DNA of 64,000 nucleotides. Source: Neofusicoccum parvum. Its lineage: Eukaryota; Ascomycota; Dothideomycetes; Botryosphaeriales; Botryosphaeriaceae. The notes beneath the pieces were generated by a model, which was given only the letters and a program-made list of their open reading frames with translations, was not told the origin of the DNA and ran no database searches. The translations under genes and the position numbers were made by a program. The stretch lies in contig CP087207.1 in the NCBI GenBank assembly GCA_020912385.1, positions 2,046,001-2,110,000 of the forward strand. The letters are read 5' to 3'. Of the stretch, positions 53,952 to 64,000 are shown piece by piece. Positions within the stretch are counted from its first letter, which is position 1. Each line of letters starts with the position of its first letter.

Positions 53952-54400
53952 GGTGGTGATGCAATATGTGAAACAAGACTTCGCGAAGCATTGGCGCGAT
54001 CTGTGGCGGGGTCTTAAACCTCATAAGCAACAGATGCCGAGTCTGCGGCCCGTCGGTCGACATGGAAATTGTACGTTGATTTTACCGGGTGGTGTGCCCG
54101 ACTAGGGATCATTGTCTATGTCATCGCGGGGAAGTGGAGGACTGAAGATCTACTGGTTGGCCGCCCCGCTCCGCACCACCACAACTACGTCAACAGATAA
54201 GCCACCCCTGACATTGCGAGGCAATAAAACTTTGCCAGGTGCTGTCATTGATGCTGCAACGATTGTTACACAAGTCATCTCATTGGGGGCTGCTAAATTA
54301 ACCTATGAAGCGCTGCGGGGAAGCTTGACACCTTCGGTAATGCTTCCCCTCCGGAACAAACTGAGCGCTCGTGCATTTTCTCTTAGCGAGGTATGTACAT
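53952..54400. other. intergenic region
   Basis: This 0.45-kb gap holds the promoter of the MFS gene and the 3' end of the amine oxidase gene, both on the minus strand. A 167-codon plus-strand frame (54112-54615) crosses it and overlaps the amine oxidase; it is not supported. Confidence 0.5.
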
Positions 54401-55852
54401 TCAGAAATTGGCCAAGATTTCCTTTGCTGCGCGTTCGCCAGAGCGCTGCGCTCCATCCATGTATCCAGTCCAGTACGGGCTGGATTCGGTTCCGGCAAAA
54501 TGGATGTTTCCAAACGGTTCCCGCAAAGCTGGGCCGTACTGAGAGAGGACCCCCGGCGGAGCAATCGCAACGGGACCACCACGCGAGAACTCCTCGAGAT
54601 CCCACCGTTGAATAACCCACTCTTTGACGTTGGCCGCCTTCGGACCAAAGTACCGGACATAATCCTCGGTTACAGCGGCCTTGATATCGTCTTCGCTTAG
54701 CTTATCCATCTGCCGCATCTCATTGGCCTCGATGAAGCCCATGATAGCGCCGTAAGTTGCATTGGGGGGTGAATTGTCAAAGGTGGATCGGACGACGCCG
54801 CTGTCACTGTTAACTTGGCCATTCAGACCATCTTCACGCCAGAAGGGTGTGTCGTAGATAGCGATCGCCTTGCCGATGGATCCCATGGGCATCCGCTGGG
54901 TAAGCTGATCGCGCGCGGCTGGTAGAATCGGGTCGTAGATAATTCGGGATGCAAGTGGAGGCGACATGGCAACAACGACGTGCTTCGCCTTTACCGTCAA
55001 GCTGTCTGCTGTGACAAGGTATTTGCCGTCCTTCTCTTCGATCCGACGGACGGGGGCGTTCGTGACAATCTTGTCAGACCCAAGGCGCTCAGCCAACTTG
55101 ATCGCGAGCAACTGTGTGCCACCGACAATGCGGCTCTCCTGAGCACCATCGGCCACCCCAGTCAGCCGCTCAAGAGTACCCTTTTCCGTCTCATTTCCAG
55201 CTGCAGCAATGTAGGAGACAACGTAAAGAAGAGACAGTTCTCCAGGCTCTGCGGACAGAATTGATGTAGACGCAAGAGTAAGGAGTGCACGAGGAGTGGG
55301 AAGACCGGCCTCTCGTCCAATCCAGGTATCAAAAGTCTCGCTGTCCCACTGAGTGGCGTTCGGATGATTCCATGGGGCGTTGACGTCGAGCTCGCTGGCC
55401 ATTTGATCCAGCTTCTGTTGGGCAGAGGCCAACTGGGCAAGGCTTGCGTCGTCGAGAGGCGGGATGCTTCCGGTTTGTCCACCGGGTTCAAACGTTGAAC
55501 GGGTACCATTGTTCCAGAATGTGGTATTGCCGGTGTTGTAGGCTTTGAAGGTTTGCAACCCAAGCTCTGCCGCCAACTGCAGCACACGATCCTGGGTGGG
55601 ACCAACAAACTCCGCCCCCGCCTCCGTCACGCCACCATTGGAGAGATGCGCATTGAGGATCCGGCCGCCAACTCGATCCCTTGCCTCCAGAACAATCGCA
55701 GACTTGCCAGCCGCCACGAGGTCTTTAGCAGCGCTGAGACCGGAAAGGCCGCCGCCAACGATGGCGACATCATATTCCTGGGTTGGAGAGGCGTCGGATA
55801 TGCCGGAAACAGCAATCAGTGCTATAATTGTGCGATAGCCGAGAAAAAGCAT
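54401..55852 (-). CDS. Secreted flavin-containing amine oxidase
   Basis: A single exon encodes 483 residues. Residues 1-23 (MLFLGYRTIIALIAVSGISDASP) form a signal peptide. The FAD fold is DVAIVGGGLSGLSAAKDLVAAGKSAIVLEARDRVGGR, and the C-terminal motif is IHFAGTESSPYWTGYMDGAQRSGERAAKEIL. Several N-glycosylation sites are visible (NTTF, NNGT, NATQ). The position of the MAO covalent-FAD Cys is Gly here (SRGGPVAIAPPG), so FAD is probably non-covalent. It should oxidise amines to aldehydes with release of H2O2 and ammonia, outside the cell or in the secretory path. An in-frame upstream extension to 55912 starts with a non-ATG codon, so the Met at 55852, which begins the signal peptide, was chosen. 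It is the second amine oxidase of the window and clearly different from the RidA fusion. Confidence 0.93.
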   Translation of the reverse strand: MLFLGYRTIIALIAVSGISDASPTQEYDVAIVGGGLSGLSAAKDLVAAGKSAIVLEARDRVGGRILNAHLSNGGVTEAGAEFVGPTQDRVLQLAAELGLQTFKAYNTGNTTFWNNGTRSTFEPGGQTGSIPPLDDASLAQLASAQQKLDQMASELDVNAPWNHPNATQWDSETFDTWIGREAGLPTPRALLTLASTSILSAEPGELSLLYVVSYIAAAGNETEKGTLERLTGVADGAQESRIVGGTQLLAIKLAERLGSDKIVTNAPVRRIEEKDGKYLVTADSLTVKAKHVVVAMSPPLASRIIYDPILPAARDQLTQRMPMGSIGKAIAIYDTPFWREDGLNGQVNSDSGVVRSTFDNSPPNATYGAIMGFIEANEMRQMDKLSEDDIKAAVTEDYVRYFGPKAANVKEWVIQRWDLEEFSRGGPVAIAPPGVLSQYGPALREPFGNIHFAGTESSPYWTGYMDGAQRSGERAAKEILANF

Positions 55853-55970
55853 CTTGGTGGAGCGAATCTGCTGTTGTGCGAAGAGGTAAAAGAAAAGAAT
55901 GAGCAAGCGCAAAAGGTTGATGATTGCAGCCTGGGGTTTCTACATGTGCTGCCTGGAGGCTATTTATAAT

Positions 55971-55978
55971 TAACCATA
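55971..55978 (-). promoter_or_regulatory. candidate TATA box of the secreted amine oxidase gene
   Basis: TATAAATA on the minus strand sits about 120 bp upstream of the start codon. Confidence 0.45.
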
Positions 55979-57087
55979 AATCGATTAATGTTTGCTGAAG
56001 TCAGTAGGCGACAAAGGGATTTCTCGACGGATCACAGAAAGCGGAATATTCGCGCGAGTGCGCAAATTTTGCAACAGGGTTAATGGGGTCAGTCTTCACG
56101 ATGTCAGCAAAGCCACGGCTCACACTTCATGCTGTTTGGAGGGTGTGGAGCAGACAAGCGGGTAATAGAAAAGGGGCTTGGCAACTTAAAACAGCAGCGG
56201 TTCTGCGATGCTAGACCAATCGGGTAATGTATTGGCGAAATGGCACGCACTTGGCAAACGTGCGTCAGCAGCCACCTGACTTCCGACATTGCCGACATCC
56301 GCTCGTAAGGCAACAGCGCACAGCCATCATTCCTGACTGGCCATACAGGGCCTGTATGTGCATGAAAAAGCGGCATCATAGCTTGGCATACGTGAAGTCA
56401 AGGATGCCTCGAGCAACGCTGAAGACAGGGAGATTTTTAATGGAACCCTGTATCTATCACGACCTCGGATGGCTGGAACACTAATACGGATTTCATGGCA
56501 GTAGGCAGTCGGCATCCGTAGCTCATGTGTGGTGATAACCTGCGTATCCCGTATAAGTCTGAGTGGCTTAAGGAAATTTGCGCCCAATGAGATCGTGGTA
56601 AGGGGAGCACGTGGTAGAGGGGGGGATTCCAGCCAGCATTCTTCTACACCAGAATGAGTGCTGCCAGAGCTGTTGGATAATCACACCAGCACGCTGCGTG
56701 GCAAACGATGTATCTGTGATGCAAGAGGGCGACAGCGTTAGGTATATCGGCGCGTATTCATGAAATAGAGCAACGTATTAAATTGAGGGTACATACATTC
56801 CGCGCCATGCATCAGCCTCCCGTTGGTGTGCAAACCCGCAGCGGTAGAATTAGAGAGAATGCATCTCATCAGGATTACAACTCACATACTACATTAATAC
56901 TAAAACTCACGGGAGAGATGTACCTGGTCTTGTGAAGCACCGCTCTGTAGCTCACTGAAACTGAAGGGCGTGTCTTTCCGGGCATATTGTTACAGTTTTA
57001 CGGTGAAACTGAGACCGATCCATTTGCGCCACGTGGCGTAAGAATCCCAGAAGTCCAGTATAGTGTGCAGCGGTCCAATCCGCTTGG

Positions 57088-57115
57088 TTTTCTTTTTTTT
57101 TAAAAAAAAAAGAAA
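57088..57115. repeat. A/T-rich inverted repeat (hairpin) downstream of the SDR gene
   Basis: TTTC plus nine T is followed directly by ten A plus GAAA, a near-perfect 13-bp palindrome. It lies about 130 bp past the SDR stop codon, where the mRNA end would be expected. Confidence 0.6.
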
Positions 57116-57245
57116 GAGGGGGGTGGGGAGGAACACAGCCAAAGATTACTTATTTTTGATGGTATACTGAGATTACTATGATTCGTCTCTATTACTAATT
57201 TTGACATGTACAACTTCTTGCCGTGCTCTTCAGGTCCTTTACGCT

Positions 57246-58233
57246 TTAGAGCTGCTTCGGTTTTCCAACCTTTTCGAGGCCTGTGTCGAGCGTTGAAACC
57301 CAATCCTGCAGTCCCCGAAAAGAATCAGCATTAACGAGATATGGCAAACTTAGGGCAGGCGACTCACAAACAGAAAAGTCGGCATCCACGCGGTGAGAAT
57401 CTTGACAATGCTTGACATGCTGCCGCGGTAGACCTTGCCGGATGCGCCGCCGAGAATATCGCTAACGAGGGTGCGGGAATAATCCTCGAGCGTGCTGTGG
57501 TTTTTTTCAACGTCGGCGCCGCCGGCACGTGCAACGATTTCCTTCTCGGCGGGGGTATAGAGGGAGTCTTCAGGTAGGCGGAGCGCAGGAGCGTTGGTGA
57601 AGATCTTGCTTTTGACCGCGCCTGAGACTGCGGTCACGACTTTGACGCCGAATGGCTGGAGCTCAAGGCGCAGCGTTTCACTGAAACTCTGCAGTGCTGC
57701 TTTGGATGCGCCATAGATGCCTAAAGTGAAATTCGGAACACCGGTCAGAAGTGGGCATTCACTACGTCTCGTTGTATGTGTTGTTGTCACTTGCCGTAGT
57801 ACGGTGTATACATTAGCGCAGCGAGCGACGATATGTTGACGATGGCGCCCTGCGAGGCGATAACAAGAGGCGCAAAGGCTTGCGTAACAGCTATGACCCC
57901 CCACAGATTGACGTCGAAGAGAGATTTGGCCTTCTGCATGTCGCTGTCTAGAATGGGCATGACGTAGACTGCGCCGGCGTTGTTGATGAGGTAGTCGAGC
58001 GTGCCACCAGTCTGCGCTGACACAGCCGACACGGCCGCTTCAATTGACGCCTGCGAGCAGACATCTAACGGCAGCAGCGTTACGTTGGGGAGCTTGGAGA
58101 GAGCCTCCATCTTTGCAAGACTACGCGCTGTGGCGAAGACGTGGCAGCCGCGAGACTGGAACTCTTCAGCCAGCGCGAAGCCGATGCCGCCGGCACTACA
58201 GCCGGTAATGAGGACTGTCTTTGGGGTTGACAT
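57246..58233 (-). CDS. Short-chain dehydrogenase/reductase, Ayr1-like (acyl-DHAP reductase type)
   Basis: Exons 58233-57795, 57720-57368 and 57305-57246 close in frame and give 283 residues. The first intron has a GC donor (GCAAGT). The NADPH motif is VLITGCSAGGIGFALAEEF with the basic partner FATARS. NNAG is in LDYLINNAGAVYV, the catalytic Ser in IVNISSLAA, and YxxxK in YGASKAAL. The C-terminal half (FSETLRLELQPFGVKVVTAVSGAVKSKIF, YRGSMSSIVKILTAWMPTFLFDW) matches fungal NADPH-dependent 1-acyldihydroxyacetone phosphate reductases. Yeast Ayr1 acts on ER and lipid droplets in phosphatidate synthesis and also reduces other ketones. Fungal genomes hold many paralogues, and a role outside lipid synthesis is possible. 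Confidence 0.9.
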
Positions 58234-60093
58234 TGGGGAAAGTGAGGTTGCTGGCTCAACGCAAAGTGTCGCCGATAACGATGGAATTTATAGCGGAGAG
58301 GAATCCCACGATTCCCCTTCTCGCAAGCTTTTCCACAATGGGTAAAGCGCCGGGAAACTTTTCTCAATGGGGACAGAACACGATCCCGTCTTACGTTCCT
58401 CAATCCTCTGCTCCTTCCGCCCCAATCCCACCTCAACCGCGCCTGGCGCCTTTTTCTCGCGTGAGCCTGAGTCGTGGCTGCGTTGCGAACATACTATGTG
58501 CGTTCTGTCCTTACCACGATGCATCGTCCAGGCGCAAGTGCTTTATTACGCGGATGCATACCTCGAGTATTAAGACGGAGACAAATGTTCCCTTGGTGAT
58601 AATAAAGAATCTACGAGTACCTTGAATTTGGCTCTTCCCCAAGGCCGAGTCAGATTCCAGCTCCGCCCCAGCCAAAGCGTTACGCTTCTCTGATTTGTGC
58701 TTCCGTTTCATTCCACGGGGGAGCAATGCTTGTGTCATCTGTACTCTCAAAATTGTCGGTCGGCTCGTGGTATTTTGGTTTCAGGTTTCTGACAGGAAGC
58801 GGAGAGGACGGTCCCTCGTGGGCAGCGTCCTCGTATCGCATGCACTCCCTGAGCACGACTTTGGGAAATGACGCAACGAAGGTGTAACATTGAGCATTAC
58901 ACCGCCATGGACTTGTGCGACATACTGCTTAGCTAAGGGTCCGTGTTATGACTAACAACCTCTTGACCAGGATTCTGAAGGAAAAGAACGGGAATAATTG
59001 TGCTCCATCTTAGGCCGGTCAGTCGGTCTCTAGGGTAGGTAGGGCTAAGAATGAAGCAAAACGAAGCATGTCGAGGTGTTTCGTGTGGCTTTATAGGCTG
59101 AGTTCGCTGTGGTCGCCGGAATCATGGAATGAATTTCCCCGTGTAGATGACTGATGAGCCGGCATCAGGAGGATCTTTCGGTGCAAGGGCCCGAGTAGCA
59201 GCAGCCATGACTTCGCGGAAGGATGCGAATATGACTGTGGAAATGACGTGGGTGGATAGGAACCGGCTCCCCAAGCTGGAAGCGGCGTGGCTGTCAGAAT
59301 ATAAGCTGGCGCTCAGAGAGGCGAATCGGGAAAACCACAGGATCCGGAGTCGTACATACAAAGAGTCGAGACTCCGTTCCGAGCTACCATGCTTGACAAG
59401 AGGATTATCTGTACGAGCTCCCTCTCTTTCTAAACTCAGTTAGCCCCCAAGAACGACGCTGCGTTCCTGTTTGATCTACCAAGTGGAAGCCCTTTGCAAG
59501 GTTGCTTCCAGAGCATTTCAATCTGCACAGGAAGAGGAACGAAGAGCCACATGTCTTTCACACTTCTGATCATGTAGGCATTTCTTCATTCACTCCTCAT
59601 TATGTGCCCAATCCAAACCACCTCGTCACACAGCTACAAGATTGCAGCGGCGGCGATAGCACCAGGTATATAACGCCTTGTACACCATGTATCAAACCGA
59701 TAACCTCCAAACAGGCAAGCATTGGTAGGAGAAGTACGAAGCTCCCCACAAGGACTTGACCGATAGGCCTGCAAGGAAAAGGGAAAAAAAGATAAGAATA
59801 GCGGACAATCCGCGAGGGAAAGCGCGAAAAGAATCATCTACAGCGCCCTTCCAACGAGGCCGTAAGAAACGTTGTGTTGTTTGTTTTGTGCCCTTTTGCT
59901 TTTTCCCCATCCCACCCCATGCCAAAAGAAACGAGAAACGACGATGGCCCACTCTCCTCTGCCCCTCTATACAGATCCTTCATGCAGTTCATATCCCAAA
60001 CCATAAACCGTCACACATCGCATCAACAACGAAAAGGTATACAACCGCCGCCAAACAATCTCATCGAGCATCGACATCCGGTCCTGCCTGTCT
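58234..60093. other. 1.9-kb stretch without a convincing gene
   Basis: Frames of up to about 140 codons (for example 59756-60178 plus, 58221-58625 plus) overlap on several strands and lack motifs. The left end is the SDR promoter, and the right end is probably the 3' UTR of the large regulator gene, with A/T-rich patches near 59760-59960. Confidence 0.4.
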
Positions 60094-63000
60094 TCACAAG
60101 CTTCCTGGTGCACCAGGTCCCTGTCCAAAGAAGAACCCATCAAACAGATCAAACGCGTTCCCATCGCTCCAATCGTGATTACCCGCGCCCGCCGCATCAT
60201 CTAGCTGCATGCCGAACCCGAGATCTAGATTCCCACCTCCGCCAGCCTCGGCGCTAGCGCCATTTGCGGGGAAGGCTTCGAGGAAGTCCAGGTCAGGAAA
60301 AGATGTGAGGGCGAGGTCGGGGTATGCCGACGCGGACTGCTGCTGCTGCTGCTGTTGCAAGGCGGCATTGGGGCCGTAGGAAGGAGTGTAGGGTGAAGTT
60401 TGTTGTTGGGGAAAGGAGGCCATGTGCTGCTGTTGCTGCTGGCGCATCTGCTGGTGCGACTGGTGGCGCTGATGGCCCGGCCGCTGCTGGATCTGCACCG
60501 GCGATGTTTGTAGCTGTGGATCCACAGCCGCGGCCGCACTGAATTGCCGCATCTCGGGCGAGAGGAATGTGGCAGACGACGTGGCTGGGCGCACCTCCTG
60601 TTTGACCTGCTGGCTCTGCATCGGATTTGATGGCCGCATCCCCACGAGCCCGAGGCTGGGCCGTCTCAGAGAGCGCGACTCGCTCTCGTCGTCACTAAAG
60701 AGGTCCCGCAGATTCATGTCGAAACGCGGGTGGGGTTTCCTCGAATTGTAATTTGAATTGGCATTCGGGCCGGAGAAGTAGCCCGCCTGGTTGAGACCGC
60801 GGGCATGTTCGGTGGTGGGAGAGGCTGTAGATTGTTGTTCTGCAGCAGAGAAGTTGGGTGAGGGGTGATAGGATTGCGCGTTGTTCGAGCGGGCGTGGGA
60901 AAGCGCTTGCGGTCCGAAGCCGGTTGTCGACATGCACATTTGGATGGTGGCTTTACTCATGCGGTCAAAAGCATCGCGGCATGCCTCGGCGGGAGGGCAT
61001 TTCTCAACGAGATCGCCAAGAACCGACGTTGCCGCGAGTACAGTGAAATCGACGTCGTCGAGAGACTAGGGGATGTTAGGAAAGCCCCTGCAATTTGATC
61101 CTCCTGACTTACCAAGTGACTTCGAACAACCGGCGAGTGCCAAATAGCATATAGGAATGAGATGCCTGAGCCCTGGTCAGCGAAGGAACAGGCGCTAGCT
61201 GGTGTAGTCCTTAGCAGGCGAATCTGCTGCTAAGACGCATCCGCAACAAGGGTCACCCATCACACATCGGCTAAGATGCGCTGATGATTTGCTCCCGTGC
61301 TCTGAATGCTACATTTACGCGCGGACGGCAAATGCTCTCGGCGAAGGCGATTTTCAGACTCGGCCCGGATTGCGCAAACGAGATACTTACCTGCCATGAA
61401 TAAATGATGCGTTGCCAAGAAGGTGTAGTTCACCAGATGCACTCTGTGGAGCTGACGATATAGCTTCAACACTTTCTGGCCAGCTTCTGCTACCTTCAAG
61501 AAGACGAGTTCTTCGTCATCTCGCTCGTCAAGATTCACCATTGATGGGCTCGACACGTCGTCCTCGGTCGATTTCAGCTCGTCAGCCAGTACAGGCGGCA
61601 CACTCAAGCTTTGTCTATACAGCATGATGACTGCCTGCCAGTAGTTGAGCTCCAGGAAGAGCGGAGAAAACTGGACACCAGTGTCCATTTGAGTCGGCGA
61701 AGACTCCTTCCACTCCCACAGACGCCGGTCGATGTCCCGGCGCCATGACAGGAAAGAGTCGAACTTAGAGAGAAACGGAGATGGGAGCTTGGTGTGCATA
61801 AAATCGTTGCCTTGATTCGCACCAATGGCGCGCGCCTGCTGCGCCTGGCGGTGTTGGAGCACCTGGAGGATCTCCGATTGGAGGAGGCGCAGACGGAAAT
61901 AATGGTAAGACACGCATTTATAGGTCGGCTTGTCGTTCCCCGCTTGCGGTTTCAAGAAGCCTTCCCGCGTGATGTACTTGTCGTCCAGCGGCGACGGGAA
62001 CTCGGTGGTGATGACTTGGTCAGTGATGCCAAACGGCCTGCCTACGCAGGTGCTGACAAGGCGATCAAACGAATACACGCACCACCACAGGCGGCGTCGA
62101 AGGTCACGCACCCACTGTCGCCTGCCTCGCTCTTTCGGGTCAAGTCTCACCGCGTTGTTTGCCCCAGACGCATCACCCACGTCATTGTCAGACCTCTGCG
62201 GGTTTGCCTCCTCAACGAGAGGGCTCCCGTCGACACCCACGCCGTCTTCGTAATGCAGGCCCAGATCGACGCCCAGTCTGACGGCTACACCTGTGATGTA
62301 CCACAGGCCTGGTGCAACGGGCCTCAGCAGGGCGAAACCAGCAAGGAGCAGCACGGCCTGCAGCTCCTCCAGACCGCCGCCAAAGCCGTCTGGGCGATCG
62401 ACGGACGGCGAGGACGAAAGGAAGCTCTCCAAGTGGACGATGGCCGAGGCGTGGTACTCCTCGGGCTGGTGTTGCACGCTCGCGAGCTTGCGTCGCTTCC
62501 CCGGCGGTGGAGATTGCGAGGGCTTTTGTGACGCATTGTTTGCATCTGGATCAGGCGACTCGGACGTGGCGTCTGAACTGCCCATGATGATGCCAGCACC
62601 GATGGCAAAGACAATATTCAGCATGTACAGCTCTCGGCTTGTCCGATCCTTCGGGTCGGCGGCTAGGGCGCGGTCGAACATGGACATGAACTCTCCGCGA
62701 TGGAGGATGGGGATCTGCGGATTAGCATGCTCAAAGTACAGCTCAACCAGCTTCAGTGCCAGCTCACGCTCGGGGAAGGGGGCTTGGCGGATCGTCGGCT
62801 TCGTGTGCAGGCCAAAGAAGGAATCCCTCATGGAGGTGCCATTGGCGGCGGCGGAGCCGGGCAGGGGCTTGCTGGCACGCACGCTGCCCTTCTCTGATGA
62901 CGCACCGGACACGGAGCTTTTCACGGCTGCGAACACGACGCGGGCAAAAGAGATGCCCGACGTCGAGCCCAGGAAGCGTGGGTCGGAGGCGCCCTGCACG

Positions 63001-63774
63001 GAGACCATGCCAATATTCGAGACCATCTTGTTGATCTTCTCACGGTCGTACTGCTCGGCCTGCTTCGTATCTGCGCCGTCGTCTTGCGGGCGCTCAGCAT
63101 GCGTGTGCTGGCCCTCCTGGGCGGCGGCGCGCGCCTGCTTGTCGAGGGGGAAGGTGGCCTCGCCATTGGGCGGCTTGTAGCTCAGGGCGAAGTGTTCGGG
63201 CGGGGCAAAGGCGACCTGGTTGTCGCGCAGCAGCGATTGCAGGTACGCGACCCTGCTCTCGAGGTAATACACATAGCTGTTGGAGACAACACACAAGCAT
63301 CAGCACATCGAAGCCCACTTTTCGCGGTTCACCGGGCCAGCATCCACGGGCCGCGCCGCATGCAGCGGCAAGCGTGCAGGAAGCTGAGCACGCAGGGCGC
63401 AGCGCGTCGGTGAGACGTCTGCCGCCAGAGTGCATGCGATTTTTCTTCCTGCCGCCCGCCCCCACCCGCAGCGCGATCGCGTCCTGGAGAGGGCCAACGC
63501 ACCTTCGCGGTATCTCCCTCTTCGTGATGGGGTCGTAGCCGACGCACTTGACGTGCGCCTTCTCGCAGCTGGCGCACGCGGGCAGGCGCTGGTCGCAGCG
63601 GTTCTTGCGCAGGCGGCAGCGGTTGCACGCCGAGACGTTGCGGAAGGACGACGCAGCCTGGGCACTGGCCGACGCGCTGGCGGTCGGCGACTCGATCTTG
63701 CTGCTGGCGCTGGCGTCCTCAGGTGAAGCGCCGTCGGTCGAAGATGCCTCTCGCGGGCGCTTGGGAGCGGTCAT
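60094..63774 (-). CDS. Large Zn2Cys6 transcription factor with Fungal_trans domain and Gln-rich tail
   Basis: Exons 63774-63503, 63276-61391, 61165-61113 and 61065-60094 close in frame and give 1060 residues. The zinc cluster is ACNRCRLRKNRCDQRLPACASCEKAHVKC (CX2CX6CX6CX2CX6C), near residues 50-78, followed by the linker and dimer helix YVYYLESRVAYLQSLLRDNQ. The Fungal_trans domain includes LYFEHANPQIPILHRGEFMSMFDRALAA, LYMLNIVFAIGAG, and GRRQWVRDLRRRLWWCVYSFDRLVSTCVGRPFGITD. The C-terminal 290 residues are low-complexity: Q tracts (QMRQQQQQHMASFPQQQ, ALQQQQQQQSA) and an acidic end (LDLGFGMQLDDAAGAGNHDWSDGNAFDLFDGFFFG) that looks like an activation region. The first and second introns (226 bp each) are long for this window. 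It should be a nuclear DNA-binding activator; target genes are unknown. Confidence 0.93.
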
Positions 63775-64000
63775 CCCGCATGTCCGTTGCGCGACCGCTC
63801 TATCGGGAAGACATCCAAGTCGACGAGGCGGAGGGTGCGGCGACACGGGACCAGAGACAGGCGGTGGGCCGAGGATGCCACGGGCGCGGATGCCTGCGCA
63901 GACGAGCGAGCAGCGGGCGCGGGGAGGCGGCCTGGGCTGGCAGCTGGGTTGACGGGCGCGACGCGGACGCGGAAGCGGGCACCTTGGGCGTGCAAAGGCG
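63775..64000. other. 5' region of the large regulator
   Basis: GC-rich upstream sequence is read as 5' UTR or promoter. An in-frame upstream Met at 63846 would add 24 residues (MSPHPPPRRLG...); I prefer 63774 because MTAPKRPREASS looks like the native start. Confidence 0.45.

Larger units (their letters stand above)
55853..57245. other. 1.4-kb intergenic region
   Basis: No coding frame above 91 codons and no known motif. It holds the amine oxidase promoter on the left and the SDR 3' flank on the right, with an A/T palindrome listed separately. Confidence 0.45.

Noticed and set aside
61794..62531. 245-codon plus-strand frame over the large regulator
   Set aside because: Antisense to the Fungal_trans domain; no recognisable motif.
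1..64000. tRNA, rRNA or CRISPR features
   Set aside because: No rRNA block and no regular spaced repeats were seen. No tRNA cloverleaf stood out by eye; a covariance-model scan would be needed to exclude one.

Overview
The window is nuclear DNA of a filamentous ascomycete (Pezizomycotina). Genes are split by short introns, mostly about 48-65 bp with GT..AG ends. The protein families are typical of these fungi: SAT4-type rhodopsin-like membrane protein, HET, Zn2Cys6 regulators, CYP65-like P450s, Apd1/Aim32, DUF2235 and MFS carriers. There are two decayed Tad/I-type LINE retrotransposons. I cannot name the species; the mix fits a plant-associated Dothideomycete or Sordariomycete. Exon joins were worked out by eye from splice sites, reading phase and family conservation. 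Nearly every multi-exon model closes in frame.

Layout. 1-12.7 kb: rhodopsin-like protein (-), LPxELR-type F-box-like protein (-), coiled-coil protein (+), P450 (-), secreted Ser/Thr-rich protein (+). 13.2-24.6 kb: a compact set that looks like a catabolic module: Zn2Cys6 regulator, succinate-semialdehyde-type aldehyde dehydrogenase, FMN 2-hydroxyacid oxidase, a RidA-amine oxidase fusion (all +), and an allantoate-permease-type MFS carrier (-). 24.9-29.8 kb: HET protein, a relic of a DUF2235 gene, and a second P450 with an in-frame TAG near its N-terminus. 30.3-39.0 kb: two LINEs lying tail to tail, each with a candidate target-site duplication. 39.9-47.7 kb: two MDR oxidoreductases around an Apd1-like protein, then an apparently intact DUF2235 hydrolase. 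50.5-63.8 kb: secreted aspartic protease, DHA1-type MFS carrier, secreted flavin amine oxidase, SDR reductase, and a large Zn2Cys6 regulator.

How the genes may work together. The 13-25 kb block reads as uptake, amine oxidation with an attached imine-handling domain, aldehyde oxidation, 2-hydroxyacid oxidation and a local regulator. A second, secreted amine oxidase next to a polyamine/drug-type carrier at 52-56 kb could be the extracellular counterpart. These links rest on family and neighbourhood only.

Genome defence and decay are visible. The LINE frames are cut mainly by stops that single CpA-to-TpA changes can explain, as in repeat-induced point mutation. The DUF2235 relic, the P450 stop codon and a homopolymer frameshift in the first regulator suggest further erosion in the accessory stretch.
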